A stretch of 64,000 nt of DNA from Lathyrus oleraceus (Eukaryota > Streptophyta > Magnoliopsida > Fabales > Fabaceae). Both the position numbers and the translations under genes were made by a program. This document shows positions 26,201 to 37,689 of the stretch, in pieces. Each line of letters begins with the position of its first letter. Position 1 is the first letter of the stretch. The notes beneath the pieces are model-generated. The model made no database searches, was not told where the DNA came from, and worked only from the letters and a program-made list of their open reading frames with translations. The DNA is taken from positions 343,172,399 through 343,236,398 of the forward strand of contig NC_066581.1 in assembly GCF_024323335.1 (NCBI RefSeq), given 5' to 3'.

Positions 26201-27840
26201 TGACCGGCCTCAGATAGTTGTGACTTCTACATAAGTCCAATTACGATTGCTTAACATAGCGCTAAATTTGCCTTATGGCACACTAATTACTAACACTAAC
26301 CATTAACAATTAACATTTACTTTTTGCTCTTTACTTTTATGCAATTTACTATTCTTGCACATATTATCCATTTGCTTTTCTCTTTGCTCACTTGAGCACA
26401 TGTTTATGTTAATGCCATTTGCCTTTTGCTCACTTGAGCATATAACTGTGTATATACTATTGTGCTTGTGTTTTTGTTTTGATTGTTGTGGACCAAATGC
26501 AAAGAAGTGGACTTAGATCTTAGGATTTTTCCATATGCAAAGAATGGAGAAATTGACTTAGTTTCTAGGACATTCCCTATGCAAAATTGGAGCAAAAGGA
26601 TCTTAATGATGAATATGGGCCAAACCTCTAAACTCACTCTTGTCCATTCTTGATTTGTTTCATAAAACTCCTTGATGTGTGTGTTCTTGTGCTAGGGGTT
26701 CCCACTTGAGCTTAATTGAAGAACCATTACCATGAGCTCTCAAGAGAGAGAGAGAGAGATCTAAGATGCATTGAGAAGTTTTCTTCCAAGTTCACCTTGA
26801 TTGTTGATTGCTTGAGTTTATGCTTTGTGTGTTTGCTTATTCCAAAGGATGGGAGCTACTTGGATCATCAATATGATCCCAAGAGAGGAACTCCATTGTG
26901 GTTTTGTTTCTTTATCCCTTACCTTTTTGCTTTACTTAGGACTTAGCCCTTCTTCTTCTTCCCTCCACTCTAACCCAAGCCAAGACTTTTGTGCAAACAC
27001 TTAACATTTGTTTTCAAACATTAGAAACCTAAGCCTTATGCTTTTGATTTTCAAACTCTCTTTTCATAACACTTATTTTGAATTGAATCTTTAAGTCAAC
27101 TTTGACCATTTTGTATATACTTCTAATTGGTAAATATAACCCATCAAAATATCTTTTTGTGGTTCCAATGGCCACTTCTTTAATCAAATTTTTCATAACC
27201 TTTAGCTATTAGGTTTGAGTTATCTTTGTGGTAGATGTAATACTCACCTATATCCTTAGTGATGGACAATGAGTCTTCCATGCTTATTATAGGGTTAACC
27301 CCTCACTAGCATGTTGAAGCTATCCTCACGTGGTGGATTTGTGGTTTTAGGTTGAGTTTTCTCCCTTTGATAACAAAAGACCTTAAGGCTTTTGGACCAA
27401 TCAATTCACCAACCTGTTTTGAGTTTTTTACCCCGAACTACGAGGTTTTGATCCTAATCTTTTTTTAGATGGTACGTAGGCAATGGGTTTATCCATCCAA
27501 ACACAAAAATATAAATAAACTTGTATATTCTCTTCTTATCTCTTCAATCATGTTTGCACAAATAAAATTTTCACAAAAGACAACAACCTTTACAACAAGT
27601 GTGAAAAGGGCTCCCTAGGAGTACCTATGATATTTTGGGTGCCTAACACCTTCCCATTACATAACCAACCCCCTTACCCAGATCTCTGTTTCTCTTTTAC
27701 TAGTTTTTGTTAAAACTTTTAGGTTTTTGTTCGCTTTCTAACCATTCCTTTGGATAAATAGAAGTGCGGTGGCGACTCGACTTGTATGATTTACCTTGGA
27801 TTTAGTCAATATCTCTAATGGTAACGAATACCCCGCTACA
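23233..27840 (+). repeat. Ogre 5' LTR (4608 bp)
   Basis: It starts TGTAAGACTCC and ends CCCCGCTACA. It matches 40307-45202 almost base for base. It lacks about 290 bp present in the 3' LTR (junction near 24218-24231). Promoter TATAAATA at 24459. The short open frames inside it, for example around 26720-26940, recur in the other LTR but look non-coding. Confidence 0.96.
24459..24466 (+). promoter_or_regulatory. TATA box of the Ogre 5' LTR
   Basis: TATAAATA, followed by AGAGGTGCATACC, is conserved in the 3' LTR at 41821-41828. Transcription would start about 30 bp downstream, which makes the R/U5 part of the LTR more than 3 kb long. Confidence 0.65.
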
Positions 27841-27846
27841 GAAAAG

Positions 27847-27864
27847 TGGCGACTTCACTGGGGA
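27847..27864 (+). promoter_or_regulatory. Ogre primer binding site
   Basis: TGGCGACTTCACTGGGGA lies 6 bp after the 5' LTR. It starts with the TGG complementary to a tRNA CCA end. Published Ogre elements use tRNA-Arg, and that assignment here is by family rather than by direct tRNA comparison. Confidence 0.8.
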
Positions 27865-28754
27865 TCTTTGCCTAGTGGGTTTTGCCTACTTTTCATACTT
27901 GTTGTATTGTATTGACTTGTGACATATTTTTGTGCAATTTGGGATTACTGTATTGTATGTAATGATTGAATTGCTTGAATATTAATTCCTTGTGTGCTTG
28001 GTGATCTTTGTGAGATGAGTTCTATACCCGGACTCGAGTGCACTTAGGATAGGAGAATGGCGTAGTCTTGTTGACTTGTGTGGAGTTATTCCTTAGCAAG
28101 TTGACTTGCAAGTCCATTCACTTGGTGGAGGTCATGTTGGGATCAATAATGTCACACAAGTAATTATGGTTAGACATTACTCTTTCCAATATAGACCTTA
28201 GAAGCCAAGGTCCTTAGTTAACCAAGCCCATCTTGGCCTATTCTTAGGATGTAGTGCGAAAGTCGTTCAAGTGTAAGATTTGATACGATTGTCATGCGAT
28301 ACTACACTCACAAAAGTCTCTCTTGAGAATATTTTTGGAATTCGAGTAGTCGTTTATCCGATAATATCCAAAAGATGGGATGATGACTATGGGAACCCCT
28401 TGTAGAACATGTTTGGCAGGTTTGAACCCTAGTACACTCCCTTTGGGTGGTTCTTAACCGAGACTCCATGCTCGTGACTTGCAACAAACCCTTGATTCAT
28501 GGTTGATCCGTTCATATGTCCTTAATATCAATGGAACTTGGATGTTGATAAGGTGTAAACCATAATCCACCAAAATGGATGATTGATATTAAGGATGATA
28601 TGATCCATCCCATGACCTTTGTTTGGTGTGCTTTGCTTGATCCTTGAGTGTGATTGTTGCATTCATGCATTCATGCACCCATTTGCATCCATATCATCAA
28701 TAATGAAGAAAATTTTCAAGGAACTTAAGGGGTTTATTTGCAAAATTTTCAGAC
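27865..28754 (+). other. Ogre 5' leader
   Basis: Noncoding leader between the PBS and ORF1. A purine-rich GGCATGG...ATTCATGCATTC stretch precedes ORF1. Some frames extend upstream of 28755 but carry no recognisable domain. Confidence 0.6.
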
Positions 28755-30206
28755 ATGGAAAGACAAAGAAGGAATACAAAGAAGTACAGTTTCAGACAAC
28801 CAGATTTGAAAGAGTTAAGGAATCTGACATCCTATGTACTAGATCCCTTGGGTTTCAAGGCTCGTTTTGGGAAGCTTCTTCCTCTTCTTACTACTCAGGT
28901 GGACGAAGGATTGATGAGTGTATTGGTGCAGTTTTATGATCCCTTGTACCATTGCTTCACGTTTTCGGATTTCCAGCTTTTGCCCACGCTTGAGGAGTAT
29001 GCCTATCTTGTGGGTATACCGATTCTAGACCAGTTGCCGTTCAGTGGCTTAGAGAGTGTTCCTACTTCTCAAGAGATAGCTGACATGTTGCATATAGATG
29101 AATCTCTGGTTGGTGCTCATATGACTACCAAAGGTGGAATTCAAGGTCTCCCTTCTGAGTTCCTCATTGCTCAAGCCGTTATGTATGGGAAGGCCATGAG
29201 GGAGGATGCCTTTGAAGCCATATTTGTACTTCTCATCTATGGGTTAGTGTTATTCCCCAACATCGACAAGTTTGTGGATGTAAACGCTATTAGGATTTTC
29301 TCCACTCTTAATCCCGTTCCGACTCTGTTGGGTGACACTTATTTCTCTTTGCATATGAGGAATGCAAAGGGTGGTGGTGCCATTGTGTGCTATTTGCCTC
29401 TGTTGTATAAGTGGTTTATTTCTCACTTATCGCAGACGGTCGCCTTCAAGGAGAACAAGGGATGTCTACGGTGGTCCACGAGACTTATGTCTCTCATTAA
29501 TGATGATATCTCTTGGTACAACCGTGTATATGATGGTGTGCAGATTATCGACTCTTGTGGTGAATTCTCCAATGTACCTCTTCTTGGTACATGTGGTGGG
29601 ATTAACTACAACCCTGTTTTGGCACGTCGTCAGCTTGGGTTCCCCCTAAAGGATAAACCCAATAACATTTTGTTAGAGGGTGTGTTCTTTCAGGAGGGTA
29701 AAGATCCCCAAAACTTGAAGGGCAGAATGGTCCGCGCTTGGCGCAAGATTCATAGGAAAGGAAGGAAAGAGTTGGGTCCTAAGAATTGTGTTGCTATGGA
29801 GTCTTACACTGCTTAGGTTAGGAAGAGAGCGTCCGAGTATCTCATGCCTTACGAGTATCCAAGACCTACACCTTTGGTTATGGCTGGGCCTTCAACCCTC
29901 CCTGACCAAGGAGTAGAGGAGTTGAGAAACAAAGACCGATCACATGCTTGGATCCGTGAACGAGAAGAGTTGCTTCAGCAAATCAAGGAGAAGGATGCTT
30001 TGATAGAGTTCCTCAAACATCAGGTTATTGATGATCCTGATGATGCATGGACTTCTCTACTTCCTCAGTCTTCCAGGTTTTGGGAAAGGAAGTACGACCG
30101 ACTCGCCAAGGAGAAGGCAGATATGGAGGCAGCCTACGAGAGGGAGGTGAAGAGACTTCGTACATCCTATCTTCCTGTGTCCAGAGCTTTAGATGATTGT
30201 TTCTAG
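28755..30206 (+). CDS. Ogre ORF1 protein (DUF7745-like), interrupted by one TAG
   Basis: Legume Ogre elements carry an extra ORF of unknown function ahead of gag. This one starts at ATG 28755 (M-E-R-Q-R-R). Around residues 40-90 it shows F-Y-D-P-L-Y-H-C-F-T-F and then P-T-L-E-E-Y-A-Y-L, the hallmark of the plant retroelement DUF7745 family. The C-terminal third (29900-30200) is charged and predicted coiled coil (R-E-R-E-E-L-L-Q-Q-I-K-E-K-D, then A-K-E-K-A-D-M-E-A). A TAG at 29814-29816, probably from TGG, splits a frame of 484 codons into 353 and 130. The role is unknown. The coiled coil suggests self-association or binding to gag, which is inference. Confidence 0.85.
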
Positions 30207-30497
30207 GGATCCATAGGAGGATTATTTTCCTTTTCTCTTGTATATGGTTACCAATGCTGTACTTCTTTGGTATAAAAGGTTTCCTAGATATTATGTCTCC
30301 ATATGAAAGTGTTTAATAGAACCCTAAAAGTTCCTTTGAAATAAAAATAAATCATGTGCACAAGCATTACATGCATCATGTGCATAAGCAGGTTTTGTTC
30401 CCGGCTCCTTGTCCTGTGGTCTAACTCTGTGTTCTTCATTTATTTTGAAGACAAGCTGACTCACCGGTACTACACCAGAGCCAACATTTCAAGACTG

Positions 30498-31736
30498 ATG
30501 GATCATCTGGAACAAGAGAACCGTGAGCTGAAAGAGGAAGTGGCCAGATTGAGTGCCTTGATGGAATCATTCATGGCCGCTCAGAGCCAGTCTTCTCCGA
30601 CACCTTCAACTCCTCCCCAGAGGACAATCATCTCTGAGATTGTCTCCTCGACTGTGCCTGCAGCCAGTGCACACTTTGCTCCAACGGCCATGCCAGCCGG
30701 ATTCCCGTGGGGGATGCCTCCCAATTTCATGCCTGAGGGTCCTGCTCCCACCTTTGCTTCTATGCCGGCATCTAGCCCGGTCCTTGCTGTTCCTCCTCCT
30801 GTCGTGCATACTTTGCCTAGAGTAGACGACACCATCTATCATTCTGAGCCGTCTGAGGGCCCAGATGTATATGAGAAGATGGATGCTATGAACGATCAAT
30901 TTCTTGAGCTTCGCAAGAAATTGAAAACTCTCAGAGGAAAGGATCTTTTCGGCAAGTCTGCTGCCAAACTCTGCTTGGTTCCTAATGTGAAGATCCATGT
31001 GAAATTCAAGGTCCCTGACTTTGAAAAATACAAGGGAAACACCTGCCCTCTCAGCCACCTGGTCATGTATGCCAGGAAAATGTCGACTCAGACCGACAAT
31101 GACCAATTGCTCATCCACTACTTTCAGGACAGTCTGTCCGGTGCCGCTCTGCGTTGGTATATGGGTCTAGACAATGCGAACATTCGATCCTTCAATGATC
31201 TTGGCGAGGCCTTCGTCAAAAAATACAAGTACAATGTAGATATGGCTCCCGATAGGGATCAATTGAGAGCCATGTCCCAGAAGGACAAGGAAACATTTAA
31301 AGAGTACGCCCAGAGGTGGCGAGAGTTGGCAGCACAGATTGTGCCTCCGCTAGAAGAGAAAGAGATGACTAAGATCTTTTTGAAGACCTTAAGTTCTTTT
31401 TATTATGAGCAGATGATCGCTAGCGCTCCTTCTGACTTCACCGAGATGGTGAATATGGGGATGCGTCTAGAAGAAGGGGTTAGAGAAGGACGTCTGACCA
31501 GGGAAGAAGGCTCTTCTGCCAAACGTTATGGGGCGTTTGCAAAGAAGAAAGATGGAGAGGCACATGCTGTGACCTCCCATATGAAACCAAGAAGACCCTC
31601 TGTAAGGAGGAAGACCGTGCGTCCCGCCGGTAACCAGCACCAGGTGGCTCACATAGCACCTGTCTTCAGAGATAATCAACATAACAACAATCAACAACCA
31701 CATCCGCAATATCAACAACAACAACACCGTCCATAA
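30498..31736 (+). CDS. Ogre gag (capsid/nucleocapsid), premature TAA at its end
   Basis: The gag polyprotein packages element RNA. I chose ATG 30498 because the start (M-D-H-L-E-Q-E-N-R-E-L-K) opens a coiled coil and because TTTATTTTGAAG near 30450 looks like a splice acceptor just upstream. The same frame stays open back to about 30354. A Pro/Ser/Ala-rich linker follows (about residues 30-110). The retrotransposon gag core spans about 170-300: P-D-F-E-K-Y, A-L-R-W-Y-M-G-L, F-K-E-Y-A-Q-R-W-R-E-L. The end is Gln/Asn/His-rich. TAA at 31734-31736 (probably from CAA) interrupts the frame, which continues into protease. Confidence 0.88.
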   Translation: MDHLEQENRELKEEVARLSALMESFMAAQSQSSPTPSTPPQRTIISEIVSSTVPAASAHFAPTAMPAGFPWGMPPNFMPEGPAPTFASMPASSPVLAVPPPVVHTLPRVDDTIYHSEPSEGPDVYEKMDAMNDQFLELRKKLKTLRGKDLFGKSAAKLCLVPNVKIHVKFKVPDFEKYKGNTCPLSHLVMYARKMSTQTDNDQLLIHYFQDSLSGAALRWYMGLDNANIRSFNDLGEAFVKKYKYNVDMAPDRDQLRAMSQKDKETFKEYAQRWRELAAQIVPPLEEKEMTKIFLKTLSSFYYEQMIASAPSDFTEMVNMGMRLEEGVREGRLTREEGSSAKRYGAFAKKKDGEAHAVTSHMKPRRPSVRRKTVRPAGNQHQVAHIAPVFRDNQHNNNQQPHPQYQQQQHRP

Positions 31737-33793
31737 CAGCAGGCCTACCAACCTCGAAATAGTAATCAAACCAGCACAAGTTACGAGAGGAAAAGGGTCA
31801 CCTTCGATCCTATTCCGATGACGTATGCAGAGTTATATCCCTCTTTGATAGAGAGGAAGTTGATTACTCCGCGAGACCCACCGGCTATACCTACTAACCC
31901 CCAGTGGTGGTATAAGCCCGAATTACATTGTGTTTACCATTCTGGTGCTCCCGGCCACTACGTGGAGAATTGCTACCCTTTGAAGACCAAGGTTCAAGAC
32001 CTTGTGAGGTGTGGCATTCTGTGTTTTGAGGATGTAGGTCCTAACGTGAAGAAGAACCCATTGCCCGAGCATGGGAAATCTGTCAATATGGTCCAGGGCT
32101 GCCCTGGCAAGTACAAAGTCAAATATGTCAGTCATATTCGACAATCTCTGGTCGAGATGCATCGTTTGCTATGTGATTATAGTCATTATGAGCATGACCA
32201 CGATAGATGCCGAGTCTGTTCTGTCAATCAAAGAGGTTGTCGCCAGGTGCGCAAAGATATTCAAGAAATGCTGGATGAAGGAGTTATTGAGATCCTTCAA
32301 AACAGAAATGTTGACGAAGATGCTGACGAGGTCAACGTAATTTCTCCAGTATTCCGGATCCCCGAACCTGTTATCATCAAGTATGATGGTAGCAAGCAGA
32401 AGGTTTCTCCCGCATTAACCATCAAGCCAGCCGAACCAGTACCATACTCTTCTGAAAAGGCGATTCCCTATCGCTACAACGCTGTCGCGGTAGAAAATGG
32501 GAAAGAGGTGTCCTTGCCATCTTCCTCTGTTGTCAACATTGCGGATGTTAGTGGTTTGACCCGCAGTGGTCGTGTATTTTCAGCACCGCCTAAGCTTCAA
32601 ATTGATGCTCGTGTTGATGCTGATTCTGTTGAGCGCCCGATTGGGAATGTTGTGAGCACTCCGAATTCGGCACTTGTTGCTAAGCCCTCCTCTACATCAA
32701 GAACTCTTGCTTCTGCTGGCCCAAGCGGCAATATGAAAGAAGACTGCGATGAGATGCTAAAACTCATCAAAAGGAGCGAGTACAATGTTGTAGACCAGCT
32801 TCAACAAACGCCATCCAAAATATCGGTGTTATCATTGCTTTTGAATTCAGAACCACACCGAGAGGCTCTGCAGAAGGTTTTGGATGTGACATATGTGGAT
32901 CACGATATCACGATAGAACAATTGGATAGCATTGTTGCAAATATTACTACTTGTAACAATTTGAGTTTTTGTGACTCTGATCTCCCTGAGGAGGGAAGAG
33001 GCCACAACTTGGCATTGTATATATCTATGGGTTACAAGGAAGACGCCATGTCCAATGTGCTGGTAGACACTGGGTCATCACTGAACGTACTGCCAAAATC
33101 CACTCTCTCGAAGCTGTCATATCAGGGGCCTCCCATGAGGCAGAGTGGAGTAGTTGTGAAGGCTTTCGATGGGTCTCGCAAAACTGTGATTGGGGAAGTT
33201 GATCTCCCAGTCAAAATCGGACCAAGTGATTTCCAGATTACCTTCCAGGTTATGGACATTCACCCATCGTATAGTTGTCTCTTAGGCAGACCATGGATTC
33301 ACGAGGCAGGCGCCGTGACATCCACCCTACACCAGAATTTGAAATTCATGAAGAATAAGAAGCTGGTGGTGGTAGGGGGAGAAAAGGCTCTCCTGGTTAG
33401 CCATTTGTCTTCCTTTTCATATATAAATGCTGAGGATGAAGTTGGAACTCCTTTCCAAGCTTTATCTATTGCTGAGCCCATTGAGAAGAGAACTCCTTCA
33501 TTTGCTTCCTATAAAGATGCAAAGTTGGCCATCGAGCATGGTGCAACCACTGGTTTAGGAAAAATGATTGAGCCAGAAGACAACAAGTCCCGGGCTGACA
33601 TAGGTTATTCTTCTGGGGTTTTCAACACCCAAGGGCTGTTCAAGAGTGGAGGTTTCATCCACACTGGCCAAGGCGAGGAAGCTGCTGCCATCTTGGAGGA
33701 AGGCGAAGAGGATTCTGGCAACTTCGTCATCCCTGGGGGAATCTGCAATAATTGGGTCGCTGTGGATATTCCAACAGTTATCCATAAGTCGAA
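31737..33793 (+). CDS. Ogre nucleocapsid-like region and aspartic protease
   Basis: This stretch is in frame with gag after the TAA at 31734. It carries a knuckle-like C-V-Y-H-x5-G-H-Y-V-E-N-C (near 31929-31975) and then a spacer with a second Cys/His-rich patch (near 32160-32245). The retropepsin follows, with active-site D-T-G-S-S at 33066-33080, the I-G-E-V-D-L-P-V flap side and C-L-L-G-R-P-W-I-H near 33270. The protease processes the polyprotein. The exon ends at 33793, where a GTAATG donor overlaps the TAA stop at 33795-33797. Unspliced RNA therefore ends in protease, and spliced RNA reads into pol. Confidence 0.88.
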
Positions 33794-34057
33794 GTAATGT
33801 TCATTGTGTTTAAAAACCCTACTCCCATGCCAAAAGGAGGAGTGATGACATTGTTGGCGCATAAATACAATGATATTTTCATTCAATAAATTCATGTTAA
33901 ATGTTTGTTTTCCAATTATTTTCCCTTTTCGCTTTTTGCATGAAATTGGTGATCACATAAAACCTAAGAAAAATAGAATAAAATCAATCTTTTCATCTGC
34001 ATAATGATTTGCCTTGTTTGAATTCTAAAGCTTTTCATATCCAAAATCATTATGCAG
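33794..34057 (+). other. Ogre intron between protease and RT (264 bp)
   Basis: The donor AA|GTAATG and the acceptor TTATGCAG|GTT bound an AT-rich, non-open segment. Removing it deletes the TAA stop and joins protease to pol in frame (S-K-L-I-K). An intron at this position is an established feature of Ogre elements. Here it is read from sequence, without transcript data. Confidence 0.85.
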
Positions 34058-37000
34058 GTTGATCAAACCCATTGAACATAATGACCCAACACCATCTCCC
34101 AACTTTGAATTCCCTGTATTTGAGGTGGAAGAAGATGACGTTGAAGAGATTCCTGATGAGATTACCCGTCTACTTGAGCATGAAGAGAAGATCATTCAGC
34201 CGCATCTTGAAAATTTGGAAACAGTCAACTTGGGGTCTGAGGATTGTGTGCGAGAAGTGAAGATTGGGGCGCTCCTGGAAGAGTCTGTTAAGAAAGGGTT
34301 GATCGAATTGCTACGATAATATGTTGATGTCTTCGCCTGGTCATATGAAGACATGCCTGGTCTAGATACGGATATTGTGTAACATTTCCTACCTTTGAAA
34401 CCTGAGTGCGTTCCTGTGAAGCAGAAGCTCAGAAGAACTCATCCTGATATGGCAGTGAAAATCAAAGAGGAAGTTCAGAAGCAAATTGATGCAGGGTTTC
34501 TGGTGACTTCTACATATCCTCAATGGGTGGCCAATATCGTGCCTGTGCCTAAGAAAGACGGAAAAGTCCGAATGTGTGTGGATTATAGAGACTTGAATAA
34601 AGCTAGTCCAAAAGATGACTTCCCTTTACCACACATTGATATGTTGGTAGACAATACAGCTAAACTCAATGTCTTCTCATTTATGGATGGATTTTCCGGA
34701 TATAATCAGATCAAAATGGCACCCGAGGATATGGAGAAGACAACATTCATCACACCTTGGGGAACATTCTGTTATAGAGTGATGCCCTTCGGTTTGAAGA
34801 ACGCCGGAGCCACGTATCAACGAGCTATGACCACTTTGTTTCATGATATGATGCACAAGGAGATCGAGGTATATGTTGACGATATGATTGCAAAGTCAAG
34901 AACGGAAGTTGAACACGTAGAGCACTTGTTGAAGCTTTTTCAACGGTTGAGGAAGTATAAGCTTCGTATGAATCCCAACAAGTGTACATTTGGAGTCCGT
35001 TCTGGCAAGTTATTGGGCTTTATTGTTAGTGAAAGAGGTATTGAGGTTGATCCTGCAAAGGTCAAAGCAATACAAGAGATGCCTGCGCCCAAAACTGAGA
35101 AGCAAGTCCGAGGTTTTCTTGGCCGCTTGAATTATATTTCTAGATTCATATCCCACATGACTGCCACATGTGCGCCAATATTCAAGCTCCTCCGGAAAGA
35201 TCAGTCCCATGATTGGACTGAGGATTGCCAGAAAGCTTTTGACAGTATTAAAGAGTATCTGTCCGAACCTCCAATCCTGTCTCCGCCCGTGGAAGGAAGA
35301 CCATTGATTATGTATCTGACCGTCCTTGAAGACTCAATGGGTTCTGTCCTCGGTCAGCAAGACGAATCAGGGAAGAAAGAATATGCTATTTACTACTTAA
35401 GCAAGAAGTTCACCGATTATGAGTCTCGATACTCAATGCTTGAGAAAACATGTTGTGCTTTGGCTTGGGCTGCTAAGCGCTTACGCCAGTATATGTTAAA
35501 TCATACAACTTGGTTAATATCCGGAATGGATCCAATCAAGTATATCTTCGAGAAGCCTGCTTTAACAGGGAGGATTGCCTGTTGGCAGATGTTGTTATCT
35601 GAGTATGATATTGAGTATCGAGCTCAGAAGGCTATTAAAGGTAGTATTTTGGCTGACCACTTGGCACATCATCCGATTGAGGATTATCAGTCAGTCCAGT
35701 ATGATTTCCCAGATGAGGAGATTCTGTATTTGAAAATGAAAGATTGTGATGAGCCTACACTCGATGAAGGGCCAGAGCCTGGTTCCAGATGGAGCATGGT
35801 GTTTGATGGCGCTGTAAATCAGTATGGAAATGGTATTGGGGCAGTGATTATTACTCCTCAGGGCACACATATTCCTTTTACAGCAAGGCTAACTTTCAAA
35901 TGCACGAACAATATGGCTGAGTATGAGGCCTGTATTATGGGATTGGAGGAATGCATTGATCTAAGGATCAAGCATCTTGACGTTTATGGTGATTCGACCC
36001 TCGTTGTCAATCAGATTAAGGGTGAATGGGAAACGAATCAGCCCGGTCTCATTCCATATAGGGATTATGCGAGGAGGATTTCAACGTTCTTTACTGAAGT
36101 TGACTTCCATCATATTCCTCGAGATGAGAATCGGATGGCCGACGCTCTTGCTACTCTTGCTTCAATGATTGTGGTAAAACTTTGGAATGAAGTTCCCAAT
36201 ATCACTGTGATGCGCTTGGACAGGCCAACTCATGTGTTTGCGGTAGAAGAGGTGAAAGATGATAAGCCATGGTATTACGATATCAAGTGTTTCCTTCAGA
36301 ACCAGGTTTACCCGCCTAGGGAATCTGTGAAAGATAGGAAGACTCTGAGGAGATTGTCAGGAAGTTTCTACCTCAATGGTGATGTGCTTTACAAGAGAAA
36401 TTTTGACATGGTTTTTCTCAGATGCGTGGATAGACACGAAGCATACCTGTTGATGACTGAAGTCCATGAGGGTTCATTTGGTACTCATTCCAATGGACAT
36501 GCCATGGCTAGAAAGATGTTGAGGGCATGCTACTATTGGCTGACAATGGAGTCTGACTGCTGCAAATATGTGAAGAAATGCCATAAGTGTCAGATTTATG
36601 CGGACAAGATTCATATTCCCCCGACACTTCTGAATGTGATTTCATCACCATGGCCTTTCTCCATGTGGGGAATTGACATGATTGGCATGATAGAGCTGAA
36701 AGCGTCTAATGGACACAGATTCATTCTCGTAGCGATTGATTACTTTACCAAGTGGGTTGAAGCGGCATCGTATGCAAATGTGACCAGGCAGGTGGTTGTG
36801 AAGTTTATCAAGAATCAACTCATATGCCGTTATGGTGTGCCAGATAAGATCATTACTGATAATGGATCTAACTTGAACAATAAGATGATGAAAGAACTGT
36901 GTAGTGAGTTCAAGATTGCACATCATAATTCTTCTCCTTACAGACCCAAGATGAATGGGGCTGTTGAAGCTGCTAATAAGAATGTCAAGAAGATTATCCA

Positions 37001-37517
37001 GAAGATGGTTGTCACGTATAAGGATTGGCATGAGATGTTGCCATTTGCTTTACACGGATATCGTACATCTGTTCGCACTTCAATAGGGGAAACCCCTTTC
37101 TCTCTTGTTTATGGCATGGAGGTTGTACTCCCAGTAGAGGTGGAGATCCCATCAATGAGAGTCTTGATGGAAGCCAGGTTGACTGATGCTGAATGGGTTC
37201 AGAGTCGTTATGACCAATTGAACTTGATAGAAGAGAAGAGATTGACTGCCATGTGCCATGGTCAATTGTATCAGCAGAGAATGAAGAAAGCTTTTGATAA
37301 GAAGGTCAAGCCTCATGTGTTCCGAGAAGGTGACCTTGTGCTCAAGAAAGTCTTATCTTTCGCGCCCGATTCCAGGGGCAAGTGGACTCCAAACTATGAA
37401 GGTCCATATGTTGTTAAGAGAGCCTTTTCAGGCGGTGCTTTGATACTGACAACTATGGATGGGGAGGATTTCACTCGTCCTGTGAATTCAGATGCAGTCA
37501 AGAAATACTTCGCCTAA
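34058..37517 (+). CDS. Ogre pol: RT, RNase H, aRNH, integrase
   Basis: After the intron the frame carries two stops (TAA 34317-34319 and 34380-34382) in the linker before RT. It is then open for 1040 codons from 34395. RT has V-P-V-P-K-K-D-G-K, D-G-F-S-G-Y-N-Q-I and catalytic Y-V-D-D-M (residues 160-164 of the open part). The gypsy RNase H lies at about 265-410 (Y-S-M-L-E-K-T-C-C-A-L-A-W-A). The second, archaeal-type RNase H of the Tat lineage lies at about 465-600 (F-D-G-A-V-N-Q-Y-G, A-E-Y-E-A, G-D-S, M-A-D-A-L-A). Integrase has an H-x3-H-like/CC zinc region and D761, D822, E858, i.e. a DD35E core. The C-terminal G-D-L-V-L-K-K and Y-E-G-P-Y-V-V follow, with stop at 37515-37517. Confidence 0.93.
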
Positions 37518-37538
37518 AAATAAAAACAGAATAGCTCG

Positions 37539-37689
37539 CTAAGTTGAAAACCCGAAAGGGCGGCTTAGGCAAAAATGAGCGTCTCGGTGGATTGAAAACC
37601 CGAAAGGGCGGTCCAGGCAAAAGTTAGAGACATAAAAAATGAATATATGTATCCTGCTAGATTGAGTACCTCATCCCGGGGCAATCTAG
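37539..37689 (+). ncRNA. Candidate triple-hairpin RNA element downstream of pol
   Basis: Hairpin 1: CTAAG (37539-37543) with CTTAG (37564-37568), inside which CCC-GAAA-GGG (37551-37560) forms a GNRA-type tetraloop hairpin. Hairpin 2: TGGA (37588-37591) with TCCA (37612-37615) around CCC-GAAA-GGG (37599-37608). Hairpin 3: CTAGATTG (37657-37664) with CAATCTAG (37682-37689). The stems differ in sequence but keep pairing. Confidence 0.45.

Noticed and set aside
26716..26946. 76-codon frame in the Ogre 5' LTR, recurring in the 3' LTR at 44095-44307
   Set aside because: It recurs because LTRs are copies. No recognisable domain, and a GA repeat at its start.
30581..31118. Long minus-strand frames opposite Ogre gag
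   Set aside because: Shadow frames of a proline/serine-rich coding region on the plus strand.
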